A stretch of DNA of 26,174 nt from Lachnospiraceae bacterium. Its GTDB lineage: Bacteria > Bacillota_A > Clostridia > Lachnospirales > Lachnospiraceae. The DNA lies in the NCBI GenBank assembly GCA_021770615.1, contig JAETQR010000049.1, forward strand, positions 1 through 26,174, in the 5' to 3' direction. The translations under genes and the position numbers were made by a program. The stretch's first letter is position 1; each line of letters begins with the position of its first letter. This document shows positions 7,122 through 14,978 of the stretch, one piece after another. The notes under the pieces are model-generated. The model was not told where the DNA came from and did no database searches. It worked only from the letters and a program-made list of their open reading frames with translations.

Positions 7122-9182
7122 TCAGAATTCCATAGCCCGGCGCTTTATCCCCTGCACGATCACCAAGCGTACAAGCGCTGCAAATAAAATGCCTCCTGCC
7201 AGAATAAGGAGTACTCTGAGCACAAGCTTCTGGTCAATCCCGGACATGACCTGTTCGTCCTTTGTCCGGGTCTCCTGTTTATCTGCTTCCACCTCTTTTT
7301 CTTCCAACAAAAGCGGCGCCGCCATGAAACCATAGGCCTCCTTGTTCTCCACGTCCCCGATCCTGGTATATGGCAATTTCCCGGAAAGATCACCAAGAAG
7401 TGTAAGATTGACTTTACTGTTTTCGCCCCGGGAGGCCTTGGCCTTTGCAAGCCCCTCCGTCAGAAGTTTCTCCGACGACTCCTCTGCCTTTGCCACACTA
7501 TCCTGCATGGCGGTCATATGATCGCCGGCAGCTTCATATACTTCACTGACATACTGTCCGTATGCACCGGTATATTCCGACACTTTCCCCTCTACCTGGC
7601 GGTAATTATCCTGCATATTGCCAGCAACAGACTCCACCTGACGGCTGTCCACATAAGAGGCCGCATCATAACTACCGAACTCTGCCTGAAAATCCCCGGC
7701 CTCCGTCCCGACAGCCTTGAATCTCTCTTCTACCTCCGCATATGTACGGAGCAAATCCTCCTTTTTACTGCGGAAAGCCTCTACAAGCTCCGTTTCTGCA
7801 AGGTCTATGATATCTGACGCTTTACAAAGCAGCGCAGTCTCCATATCCACTCCGTCATCCCCGGCAACCTCCGAAGGTTTTTTTACCTCCTCGGCAGCCG
7901 GCAGGGATCCATCACCGGGACGGTTCTGGTTAAACACACAATCCGGAATCAAAGGCGAAATCTGACAATAATCTCCTTCCGCCAGTTGATCTGTCACAGA
8001 GTTCAAAAATTCCTCCCAGCTAAAAGCCTGCGTCGGGCTAATGTCAACGCCCGCCATATCCAGAGCCTCGGCCAGCTTCTTCACATATGCCCCTCGATCT
8101 ATAAATGCATAATGATCCTTGTCCGCCCCGGCTACATAGTTTTCCAGCAGCTTCTGATAGGCAGTCTCCGTTTTTTCATATTCCGTAAGTGCGTTTTGAA
8201 GTTCTTTCCGGTTTGCAATAAATTCCTCCGTCTGTTTATTGTATTCATCAATATAAGCCTCATACTGGCCAAAGACCGCCTCCATTTCTGCCTTCACGCC
8301 CTCGCCTCTCTCCTGGAAGGATTGAAGTTCCTGATCCAGGGAGGCATTTCCAAGAGCTTCATTGGCGCTGGCAAATGCACCTGCCGCCTCGCTCATATGG
8401 CTGTTCACCCCGCCTGATTTTCCTTTCATCTGATCAATGTCCTGCTGCCCTTTGGCCAGAAACCCCTGATAGGCGGCTCCCAGATCTGTGACCAGTGCCT
8501 CTCCACGGGCATATTCCCCCGACAGTTCCAACTCCGCCACATTATTTTCCACCTGCGCCATTTCCGGGATCTCGACCATTGCAATCAGACTGCCCGGATC
8601 AACGGCCTCCAGAAGCTTTGCATCCTCCGCATCGTTTGCGATTATCTTATCTGATACATCCTGCGCCTGGTGGAACTCCTTCATTACAGACGACAGATAG
8701 ATCTGGGTCAGGCTGTCGTTCAGGTTCCTGCCCATAGCTTCAACATTGCGTATCGCCTGCTCCCGCTTCTCTTCACTGATCTCATTACTGACCGTAAATG
8801 TCAGGCGGCTTTCGGTAGGCTGATTATTAATGCTGTAAACGGACCGGGAGAAATCCGACGGGATAACGACACTGGCGCCATACATTCCGGTCTCCACGCC
8901 GATCCGTGCATCCGCAAGCCCTGTCACGGTATATTCGACACCCGTATAGGGGAGAAGCTGGGCCGCATACTGCACCTGCCCATTGCCTGTCTCTACCCCC
9001 TCATCCAAATTTACAACGGCAATCTTCGTCCCCCGGTCCTCCTTGCCCGACCGGGCCTCCTGTACTCTTCTCTCATTTTCTGCCTGCTCCGTATGTATTC
9101 CGGCGAAATACCCTACGGACACAGCCGCGGAAACTAATAAAATGGTGATTCCTGTCCTGATTATTTTTTTCTTCATCTGCAT
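7122..9182 (-). CDS. esaA: Type VII secretion protein EsaA (YueB-like), short form
   Basis: 686 aa with an N-terminal TM helix (about 7-27), a large extracytoplasmic region and one C-terminal TM helix (about 655-678, VLRVLLILAGGILFAALVRLVIV) followed by a basic tail. After TM1 comes KIAVVNLDEGVETGNGQ and a YhgE/Pip-type alpha/beta domain (GASVVIPSDFSRSVYSIN), followed by a long helical stalk. This is the layout of EsaA/YueB, the T7SSb component that reaches out of the cell. S. aureus and Bacillus versions are about 1000 aa with several C-terminal TM helices; this one has a much shorter stalk and one C-terminal TM. First gene after the LytTR-type promoter; the ribosome site before ATG 9182 is weak. 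Confidence 0.85.
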   Translation of the reverse strand: MQMKKKIIRTGITILLVSAAVSVGYFAGIHTEQAENERRVQEARSGKEDRGTKIAVVNLDEGVETGNGQVQYAAQLLPYTGVEYTVTGLADARIGVETGMYGASVVIPSDFSRSVYSINNQPTESRLTFTVSNEISEEKREQAIRNVEAMGRNLNDSLTQIYLSSVMKEFHQAQDVSDKIIANDAEDAKLLEAVDPGSLIAMVEIPEMAQVENNVAELELSGEYARGEALVTDLGAAYQGFLAKGQQDIDQMKGKSGGVNSHMSEAAGAFASANEALGNASLDQELQSFQERGEGVKAEMEAVFGQYEAYIDEYNKQTEEFIANRKELQNALTEYEKTETAYQKLLENYVAGADKDHYAFIDRGAYVKKLAEALDMAGVDISPTQAFSWEEFLNSVTDQLAEGDYCQISPLIPDCVFNQNRPGDGSLPAAEEVKKPSEVAGDDGVDMETALLCKASDIIDLAETELVEAFRSKKEDLLRTYAEVEERFKAVGTEAGDFQAEFGSYDAASYVDSRQVESVAGNMQDNYRQVEGKVSEYTGAYGQYVSEVYEAAGDHMTAMQDSVAKAEESSEKLLTEGLAKAKASRGENSKVNLTLLGDLSGKLPYTRIGDVENKEAYGFMAAPLLLEEKEVEADKQETRTKDEQVMSGIDQKLVLRVLLILAGGILFAALVRLVIVQGIKRRAMEF

Positions 9183-9239
9183 TTTTCATCTCACATTCTG
9201 TAAATATATCTTGTAACGGAAACATTATTAAATCCGTCC

Positions 9240-9291
9240 AAAAAAAATATCCTCAGGGATGTTCCTGTAAAGAATCATCCTTGAAGATATT
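9240..9291 (-). terminator. Rho-independent terminator of the lanM operon, overlapping the T7SS promoter
   Basis: On the minus strand AATATC (9291-9286) pairs with GATATT (9251-9246). Further in, AGGATG and TTC pair with CATCC and GAA across a 7-nt loop, and the stem is followed directly by T8 (9247-9240). It lies 210 nt after the lanM stop. The left base of the stem is also the -10 region of the esaA promoter (9294-9289), so RNA begun there would lack the lower stem strand. Confidence 0.75.
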
Positions 9292-9352
9292 ATATAACAA
9301 AAAAATGCATTTGTGTTGATTTGTCCGCGAACTGTAGGTTTTTGTCCGCGAA
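9289..9352 (-). promoter_or_regulatory. LytTR-type promoter of the T7SS operon
   Basis: On the minus strand TTCGCGGAC occurs at 9352-9344 and again at 9331-9323: a direct repeat with a 21-bp period, two helical turns, typical of AgrA/LytTR dimer sites. The second copy is preceded by ACAG, giving ACAGTTCGC, which fits the LytTR consensus at 8 of 9 positions. A perfect TATAAT (9294-9289) begins after 28 intervening bases, and no recognisable -35 is present, as expected for an activator-dependent promoter. The predicted RNA start is near 9282, about 100 nt before esaA. The same arrangement occurs at 15967-16030. Confidence 0.8.
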
Positions 9353-9500
9353 TAGTATATTTTATCAAAATTCAGAGGCAAAATATACTGAATTTCCATA
9401 TTATTTTATTGATAAGAATGTAAATAGTTACACTATCATCACACCTTATCACATCTTAATTTTACGTTCTTTTTGGTCTCTTTTATTTTATCGGACAAAT

Positions 9501-12500
9501 TTACTCCAACATTAAGATATTCATAAAATTATTGTCATATTTTTTTAGCATATAATATGCCACTCCCATATATCCATTCATAATACCGGGATGGTACTTC
9601 TCCTGAGGCAAAAATGCATGGCCCTCCAGCACGCTCCGGCAAATATATGCATGATATTCCATCACCGCCTGTGAATCCCCGTCATATCCGGAAAGAAGCA
9701 GCACATTGCCGCAGCTTCCATGGCACAGGCACATGCCTTCCCGCAAACACCGGCGCTTTAGTTTCTTTGCCGCACGCTCTATATCCTTTTCCACCACTCC
9801 TTTTAGATCCTCCTCTACCCTGCTTCTCATCATAATCCGGGACGCCAGAATGCCGCCGGCCCCATGGCACCACGCCGCTGTATCTGTCCGATTCCGGACT
9901 TCCTCGTCTCTCACCCGGAAGTCCAGCCAGTTTTCAAGCTTTTCACTGTAAAAATAGTCTTCATAGGCGATAGCCTCCCGGAGCAGCCCGTAATAGCGCG
10001 GTTCCTTTGTCGCGGCATATAACCGCGCCAGGGCTGCCGCGATTCCGGCGTTGCCATGGGCAATTCCAAGAAGCGGCCTTTCCTCCTCCCCGGCTGTCCG
10101 CCACCCGGCTCCTTCCTCCATGTGGCACGCCTTCTCACAGATCAGATTGCCCGAGAGCCTCGCCGCCCCCAGATATTTTTCTTCCCCGGAAATCTCATAA
10201 AGCATCAGCATCCCCCAGATTACCCCCGCCAGACCGTCCAGCAGGTCGCAGGTCTCGGTCTGCTGTATCGCCGGAAGAACCAGATCCGCATGCTCCAGGG
10301 CATAGGAAAGGTAGCTATGATTGCCCGTAATCCTATAAATGCAGAGATATCCATACACAACCGACATCTCTCCATTATAGATGCCAACCTGCAGCTTTTT
10401 GAGTCTCATCCCTTCCAACTGCCTGGTATATGCAAAAAGCTGGCCATCCAACACCCTGCAGAGATCCTTATATTTTCCCTCTCCCACACACCTTTCCATC
10501 ATATGGGCAACCAGGGCGAGTCCCATAACACCTCCATACAGATACATATGCATGGGTTCAATCTGCATCCCTTCCATACCGAAGGATGCCACATTTACAG
10601 TATACCAGCCATATTCTTTATCCAAAGACACCGCCTGCTTCAGAAGTTTTTCCATCATGCGCTCTGCAATTTCCAGATAGCATCCCCGGTCAGGCACATC
10701 CGGAGACATTCCCGCCACGTTCGGTATCCCGTCCAACACGCGGTTTTCCGTTACCTGCCCCGGCAGGGCAAGTGCAATATGGATCAATCGCTTTTGATGC
10801 TTAAGGTCTTCCTCCCCGAGTCTTTTCAGTTTGTCCATCATAATGCCGAAGGCCGTACGGCGAAAATAATCCTTCACCGGTTGACACCTGGAATTATACA
10901 GATGCCGCTCGCCTGCACAGAAGTAAAAATACGGGATATCATGGGCCGCCAGATCCCGCACCTCACTGTTCACGACTTCTAACATTCCCGGTTTGGCCAG
11001 GTTCCGCCCGTAACACATGGTATACAGGTAGAGCTGCCGGTCTGCGCCGTCTGTCATTAATGACGGATGGTATGAGCTGTCCAGGCACATAGCATATCTC
11101 TGGGTATCAGCTGCCAGATACCGGCTCTTTACATCCCTGAGGCCACGCAGCATATTCTCCACCGCCTCTGTATGCCCCATTGCAAAATGATAAGCTTTTG
11201 CAAACCCTTCCGCAATCTCCTGTTCGTACTGCACCGGACAGACAGCTTCCTCCTGATAAGACGGAGTATTTTGATCCGGCTTAATTTCCGGGTGATGATA
11301 GGCAATCCGGATCTCAGACGTGCCGGATCCTGCAATCCCCGGAATCTTAAACGGCAGACGCGCCTTCTCCCCTCCTCCGATCCCGCTGACATTTACGCTG
11401 ACACCCTCCTGCCGCCACTTCGCTGAGGGCAGCATTCCCGAATCGAGCACAGATGTATGTAAGTATAGTTTTACTTTCTCCATTATATTGCCGTCTGCAA
11501 TATCCTCCGGCATTCCCAGCAGATTTTCGAGATCCACCACCACAGGGTATTCTCCGCAGGCGATGACATTTTCCCCGTGGATATCATTAGTCCCCAGCAG
11601 ATAAAAGAGGAACATAAGGACACCCACCCTCTCATAAAAACGGGACACCTCTTCTTTTGTACGGCAAGGCAGTCTGTCTATGCAGGCCTCCCAGCCATAG
11701 CCGTCACGGCAAACCCGGGGGAGTCGTTTCATATCCAGCCCGCAGGCTCTGCAAAAACGATCCGCAAGCGCCTCGAAACAGCTTTCATTATCCAGTGAAT
11801 GTGGCTTATAGATCACGACACAGCCATTATTCAGCTGAATCTTCACCACACTCTGTCCACCCCGGTGGACGTCTGCAATTCCCCCGGTAATATCCGCGAT
11901 TCCGGAAAACTCCAGTCCGTTGCACAAGGTTTCCCGAATCTCCCCATGATCCTTTTCCACCCGGTTCACCATCTGGGAATACTGTCGGTTACAGCTCTGT
12001 ATGATTTCGTAAATACTCCTTTTCAACAATGGATACTCTTTCTCAAACTGCTGTTTCCACTGCGCGGTCATTATTTCATGGCAAAAATACTGATACTCTT
12101 CTTTTGTATCCCTTCCCTTCAATTCTCCTCTATTCTTACACCTATGGATTTCATAGATCAATGTACGGATGCAGATATGCTCCAGTCTGCACAAGAGCGA
12201 ATGGAGATAACTCCCGCACAGCCCCGGCGATGCGGATAATGTCTCCAGAAGCTGCCGGTCTGCCTCAAGCGCTTCTCTAAGATATCCTGTATAAAAACCA
12301 ATAAAATTCTCTGACTGGTGCTCCGATACAAAGCTTTCTGCCAGCTCACCGGCGACACTGTCTGCGGCCTCCGGGTCCGGAAAAACATTTTCCATTCCTG
12401 TCACATCATAAGCCTGATCACATATATAGGCCTCCACCTGTGGAATGTGCCTGCAAATCCGGTTAAAGCATTCTTCCCCCAGATTACTACCCCAGAATCT

Positions 12501-12581
12501 TGTTTTTTCTGGATTTCTGATGTCCTTCTTCAGATCAGGATAAAAAATCCGCTCGTGCAGATATGACGCTCTTCGATCCAT
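9501..12581 (-). CDS. lanM: Class II lanthipeptide synthetase LanM
   Basis: 1026 aa, full length for LanM. The N-terminal dehydratase (DUF4135) region has the expected catalytic set: K259 in VVIYKPHS, D333/H335/N338 in TNDIHGEN, and D350/E352 in VVVDLENLLG, with nearly the spacing known from CylM. The C-terminal LanC-like cyclase keeps the zinc ligands: C905 in WCHGAGG and C953-H954 in CLCHGSCGN. It should therefore phosphorylate and eliminate Ser/Thr in the precursor and close (methyl)lanthionine rings. ATG 12581 has AAAGGAG 9-10 nt upstream. It follows the precursor gene by 189 nt of stem-rich leader and is the last gene of the operon. No lesion is seen. Confidence 0.95.
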   Translation of the reverse strand: MDRRASYLHERIFYPDLKKDIRNPEKTRFWGSNLGEECFNRICRHIPQVEAYICDQAYDVTGMENVFPDPEAADSVAGELAESFVSEHQSENFIGFYTGYLREALEADRQLLETLSASPGLCGSYLHSLLCRLEHICIRTLIYEIHRCKNRGELKGRDTKEEYQYFCHEIMTAQWKQQFEKEYPLLKRSIYEIIQSCNRQYSQMVNRVEKDHGEIRETLCNGLEFSGIADITGGIADVHRGGQSVVKIQLNNGCVVIYKPHSLDNESCFEALADRFCRACGLDMKRLPRVCRDGYGWEACIDRLPCRTKEEVSRFYERVGVLMFLFYLLGTNDIHGENVIACGEYPVVVDLENLLGMPEDIADGNIMEKVKLYLHTSVLDSGMLPSAKWRQEGVSVNVSGIGGGEKARLPFKIPGIAGSGTSEIRIAYHHPEIKPDQNTPSYQEEAVCPVQYEQEIAEGFAKAYHFAMGHTEAVENMLRGLRDVKSRYLAADTQRYAMCLDSSYHPSLMTDGADRQLYLYTMCYGRNLAKPGMLEVVNSEVRDLAAHDIPYFYFCAGERHLYNSRCQPVKDYFRRTAFGIMMDKLKRLGEEDLKHQKRLIHIALALPGQVTENRVLDGIPNVAGMSPDVPDRGCYLEIAERMMEKLLKQAVSLDKEYGWYTVNVASFGMEGMQIEPMHMYLYGGVMGLALVAHMMERCVGEGKYKDLCRVLDGQLFAYTRQLEGMRLKKLQVGIYNGEMSVVYGYLCIYRITGNHSYLSYALEHADLVLPAIQQTETCDLLDGLAGVIWGMLMLYEISGEEKYLGAARLSGNLICEKACHMEEGAGWRTAGEEERPLLGIAHGNAGIAAALARLYAATKEPRYYGLLREAIAYEDYFYSEKLENWLDFRVRDEEVRNRTDTAAWCHGAGGILASRIMMRSRVEEDLKGVVEKDIERAAKKLKRRCLREGMCLCHGSCGNVLLLSGYDGDSQAVMEYHAYICRSVLEGHAFLPQEKYHPGIMNGYMGVAYYMLKKYDNNFMNILMLE

Positions 12582-12676
12582 GCTGTAACTCTCCTTTATA
12601 GATATTATGATCTTAATGTCAATGTATAGTGATTGTCTGAAATCATCTGTATACCAACACGCCTATACCGAAAAGA

Positions 12677-12701
12677 GGTAAAAGCCAATTGTACTTTTAC
12701 C
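12677..12701 (-). other. Hairpin in lanA-lanM intergenic region
   Basis: GGTAAAAG and CTTTTACC form a perfect 8-bp stem with a 9-nt loop. On the minus strand the stem is followed by TCTTTTC, a poor U-tract, so partial termination upstream of lanM is possible. Confidence 0.5.
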
Positions 12702-12718
12702 CCCTTCGCGCGGATTGT

Positions 12719-12750
12719 GTATAACGGATATTAGATGTAATACGTTATAC
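12719..12750 (-). other. Inverted repeat GTATAACG/CGTTATAC
   Basis: A perfect 8-bp inverted repeat with a 16-nt spacer between lanA and lanM. Together with the hairpins on either side it makes the 189-nt gap a chain of three stems. This would suit high precursor and low synthetase expression, or it could be a regulator site. Confidence 0.5.
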
Positions 12751-12751
12751 C

Positions 12752-12772
12752 AGTACAGCGTTTCACTGTACT
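12752..12772 (-). other. Hairpin overlapping the lanA stop codon
   Basis: AGTACAG and CTGTACT form a 7-bp stem around a 7-nt loop, and the stem takes in two bases of the lanA TAG stop. No T-run follows, so it probably protects the 3' end of the short precursor mRNA or slows read-through into lanM. Confidence 0.55.
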
Positions 12773-12920
12773 AGCAGCAAATAATTGTAAGAAACATACT
12801 ACACATTTTTGACCATGTAGAATATGGCACACCTTCGTCATTGCCTCCAACTTTCTTCGTTTCCTCGAACTCTTGGAACAAATCTCCTGCTAATTCCATA
12901 CTTTTTTCATTCATCTGCAT
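12771..12920 (-). CDS. lanA: Lanthipeptide precursor (lacticin 481/ruminococcin A-like)
   Basis: A 49-codon gene with ATG 12920, AGGAGG 8 nt upstream, and a TAG stop. The leader MQMNEKSMELAGDLFQEFEE plus TKKVGG is acidic, helical and ends in a double glycine (25-26). The 23-residue core has NDEGVPYSTWSKMC followed by SMFLTIICC. It contains S34-T35-x-S37-x-x-C40 and T45...C48-C49. TxSxxC and a terminal T..CC are the ring-forming pattern of the lacticin 481 group (ruminococcin A, mutacin II), here with a shorter middle. It lies 20 nt after the kinase gene and just before lanM. The product could be a bacteriocin, the signal for the adjacent kinase, or both. Confidence 0.9.
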   Translation of the reverse strand: MQMNEKSMELAGDLFQEFEETKKVGGNDEGVPYSTWSKMCSMFLTIICC

Positions 12921-12940
12921 AATTATTACCTCCTTTTTAT

Positions 12941-14248
12941 TTATAACCCATTCTCAAAGAATGTGATTACCACAGTAAATACATCTGCTGTATGACTCCA
13001 GCTAATTTCTCCGCCATAATATTTTACACAAGACTCCACTGATTTCATACCAAAACCATGGCCTTTCTTATTGTCCTTGTCTGTCTGATATTCTCCATTT
13101 TTCACAAGTACTGGCACTCCCAAACTATTTTCTATCTTCACTATATAGATTTGATTCTTTCTCTTTATTACCACCCGAATCCATTTGTCACATCCGTCAA
13201 TCTTTTCGCAGGCTTCTATTGCATTTTCAAGCAAATTGAAAAAAATATTACCCATATCGTTTTCATTAATATTGGTTTTGAATTCTCCTTCTACCTCCAC
13301 TTGATACCGAATTCCTTTCTGGTTCGCTTCATCTCCTTTAATATTAAGAACCAAATCCAATACATCACAGCCAGTATAAATATATTTACTCAATCGTTCC
13401 ACCGGCTCCATAATCTTTCCTAAGTATTGAGAGGCCTTTTCATATTCACAGTTTTCCAGATGATTTTTCAGCAAGACTATATGGTGCTTAAAATCGTGAA
13501 AAATATATTGATTACTCATATAAAGATTTTGCAAATTCTTATAGTTTTGCTTTAGCAACTCATTTTTCATTTGCGCCATTTTAAATTGACCCTTTACATG
13601 GGTATTATTCAATTCAATAGCCATAAGTGCCAAAAGGATTAGTAAACAACTAACAATAAAAAAACTGTTCATTTGTCCTACACAATTAACACTGTCTACC
13701 AATGTTGTTAAAAGTAGCCATCCCCAAACACATCCCACTGCACCTACTGAAAATAAAACTTCTTTATAATCTTCAATATTAAAATATTTCTTTTTCCTAT
13801 ATCTATGAAGTATGAAACACATCTCAAACACAATGAAACGTGAAAAAAAATATATGGATATCCTGCCCATACTTACTTTGTAATACAATTCCTCTGCAAA
13901 TTCTGTATCCAGATAGCTTGCCCCAAAAAAGGCTAATGACAAATCTATTAATACATCCAACAAATAATAGTCAAATACGCACGCAAAACATAACGCTTTA
14001 TTTTTCTTCTTTATAAAAGCCAATGAAATCCATGTACAACAAACCTGAATCAAAAAAGTAATCCAAGAAAAAAATACATACTTACGACTACTAATTACAA
14101 AGAGCATTGGCACCGCTCCACCCAACACTGCAGCACCCCTGTTCCTTTTTAACACTTCCCCATCATAAACCACCACATCACAGATCCAGATACATATGCC
14201 GACCTCAAAAATAGTCAACACAATCTGAAGCCCCTCCCATATACTCAT
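12941..14248 (-). CDS. AgrC-like GHKL sensor histidine kinase
   Basis: 435 aa. The N-terminal ~215 residues contain six or seven TM helices, followed by a coiled linker (KMAQMKNELLKQNYKNLQNL), the dimerisation/phosphoacceptor segment YIFHDFKHHIVLL with H251 as likely phospho-site, and a GHKL ATPase domain with N-box NIFFNLLENAIEA (N338/N342) and G-box KKGHGFGM. This is the HPK10 type used for peptide sensing in agr-like circuits. ATG 14248 overlaps the response-regulator stop by 4 nt. It is noticeably more AT-rich than the regulator or lanM. The ligand is unknown; the precursor gene 20 nt downstream is the obvious candidate source. Confidence 0.9.
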   Translation of the reverse strand: MSIWEGLQIVLTIFEVGICIWICDVVVYDGEVLKRNRGAAVLGGAVPMLFVISSRKYVFFSWITFLIQVCCTWISLAFIKKKNKALCFACVFDYYLLDVLIDLSLAFFGASYLDTEFAEELYYKVSMGRISIYFFSRFIVFEMCFILHRYRKKKYFNIEDYKEVLFSVGAVGCVWGWLLLTTLVDSVNCVGQMNSFFIVSCLLILLALMAIELNNTHVKGQFKMAQMKNELLKQNYKNLQNLYMSNQYIFHDFKHHIVLLKNHLENCEYEKASQYLGKIMEPVERLSKYIYTGCDVLDLVLNIKGDEANQKGIRYQVEVEGEFKTNINENDMGNIFFNLLENAIEACEKIDGCDKWIRVVIKRKNQIYIVKIENSLGVPVLVKNGEYQTDKDNKKGHGFGMKSVESCVKYYGGEISWSHTADVFTVVITFFENGL

Positions 14249-14967
14249 ATATTATCGCTCCAATATTTCATAACCATAGTTTTTACCTTTTTGATATTTG
14301 ATCTGCTGATTTCCAGAACCTCGCCATTATCCATGTGGACTTCATTTTTCTCAATCTTCCTAATGTGTTCAATATTTACAAGTCTCCCTCTGTCTATGGC
14401 AATAAACCCTACCCGGCTCAGGATCTGTCTGACATGCTCTATTGTTTTCCGGTCAAAATGTTGTTCATCTGCCGTAAACATAGTACAGTTTTTGCCATCC
14501 TTTTTTACATAAATAATATCACTGCACCTCACCCGTTCGATCCTGTGCTGATTTGAAATCTGGTAATATTCCGTTTTTTCCCGCTTACATTCCGCCAGAA
14601 CCTTATCCAGCACATAGGGAAGCCTCCGTTCTATGTCGGTCTTTAACACGTACTGGTAAGCCTCCTTCTCATATCCCTGGGGTGCGAACGATGCATAGCA
14701 GGTCAGAAATATAATATAACCCTTGCCCGGCATCTCCCGTATGTAGTCTGCCAGCTCAACCCCGCTGATCTCCGGCATCTCCACATCCAGGATATAGATA
14801 TGAAATTCCATTCCGCCCTGCATCTCCTCCAGCAGGCTTTTGGGCCTGGTGTAAGTCCTCACCATAACCTCCTGGCTCATACCCGAATTTTCTGCCTGTC
14901 TCTTTACATAATCCCTCACAATTTCTGTTATATCCTTATTATCATCTACAATTGCCACTCTAAACAT
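14245..14967 (-). CDS. AgrA-like LytTR response regulator
   Basis: 240 aa. The receiver domain (1-~125) has the acidic pair D8-D9 and phospho-acceptor D61 in IYILDVEMPEISG. The C-terminal LytTR DNA-binding domain (~140-235) contains HRIERVRCSDIIYVKKDG, a GFIAIDRGRLVNIEHI segment and VLEISRSNIKKVK. LytTR proteins bind pairs of 9-bp direct repeats 21 bp apart, which is what is found before esaA and at 16001-16030. It is the middle gene of a tightly packed set, 11 nt after the 185-aa gene and overlapping the kinase by 4 nt. Confidence 0.93.
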   Translation of the reverse strand: MFRVAIVDDNKDITEIVRDYVKRQAENSGMSQEVMVRTYTRPKSLLEEMQGGMEFHIYILDVEMPEISGVELADYIREMPGKGYIIFLTCYASFAPQGYEKEAYQYVLKTDIERRLPYVLDKVLAECKREKTEYYQISNQHRIERVRCSDIIYVKKDGKNCTMFTADEQHFDRKTIEHVRQILSRVGFIAIDRGRLVNIEHIRKIEKNEVHMDNGEVLEISRSNIKKVKTMVMKYWSDNI

Positions 14968-14978
14968 ATGACTTCACC

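Larger units (their letters stand above)
9183..9500. other. 318-nt intergenic region between esaA and lanM
   Basis: No coding sequence is supported. It contains the lanM-operon terminator (9240-9291), the LytTR promoter (9289-9352) and a perfect 8-bp inverted repeat AAATTCAG/CTGAATTT at 9368-9395 just upstream of the LytTR repeats. The rest (9396-9500) is AT-rich with no further structure that I can recognise. Confidence 0.7.

Noticed and set aside
10056..10982. Long plus-strand open frame (308 codons) opposite lanM
   Set aside because: Shadow of lanM, whose catalytic residues are complete in the minus frame; His/Pro-rich composition typical of antisense frames.
12565..12630. TTGACA/TATAAA promoter-like pair just before lanM
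   Set aside because: The RNA would start within or after the lanM ribosome site, giving no usable leader; transcription from lanA is more likely.
12700..12725. TTCGCGCGGAT near 12706, similar to half of the LytTR repeat
   Set aside because: It has two extra bases in the core, no second copy 21 bp away, and no -10 at the right distance.
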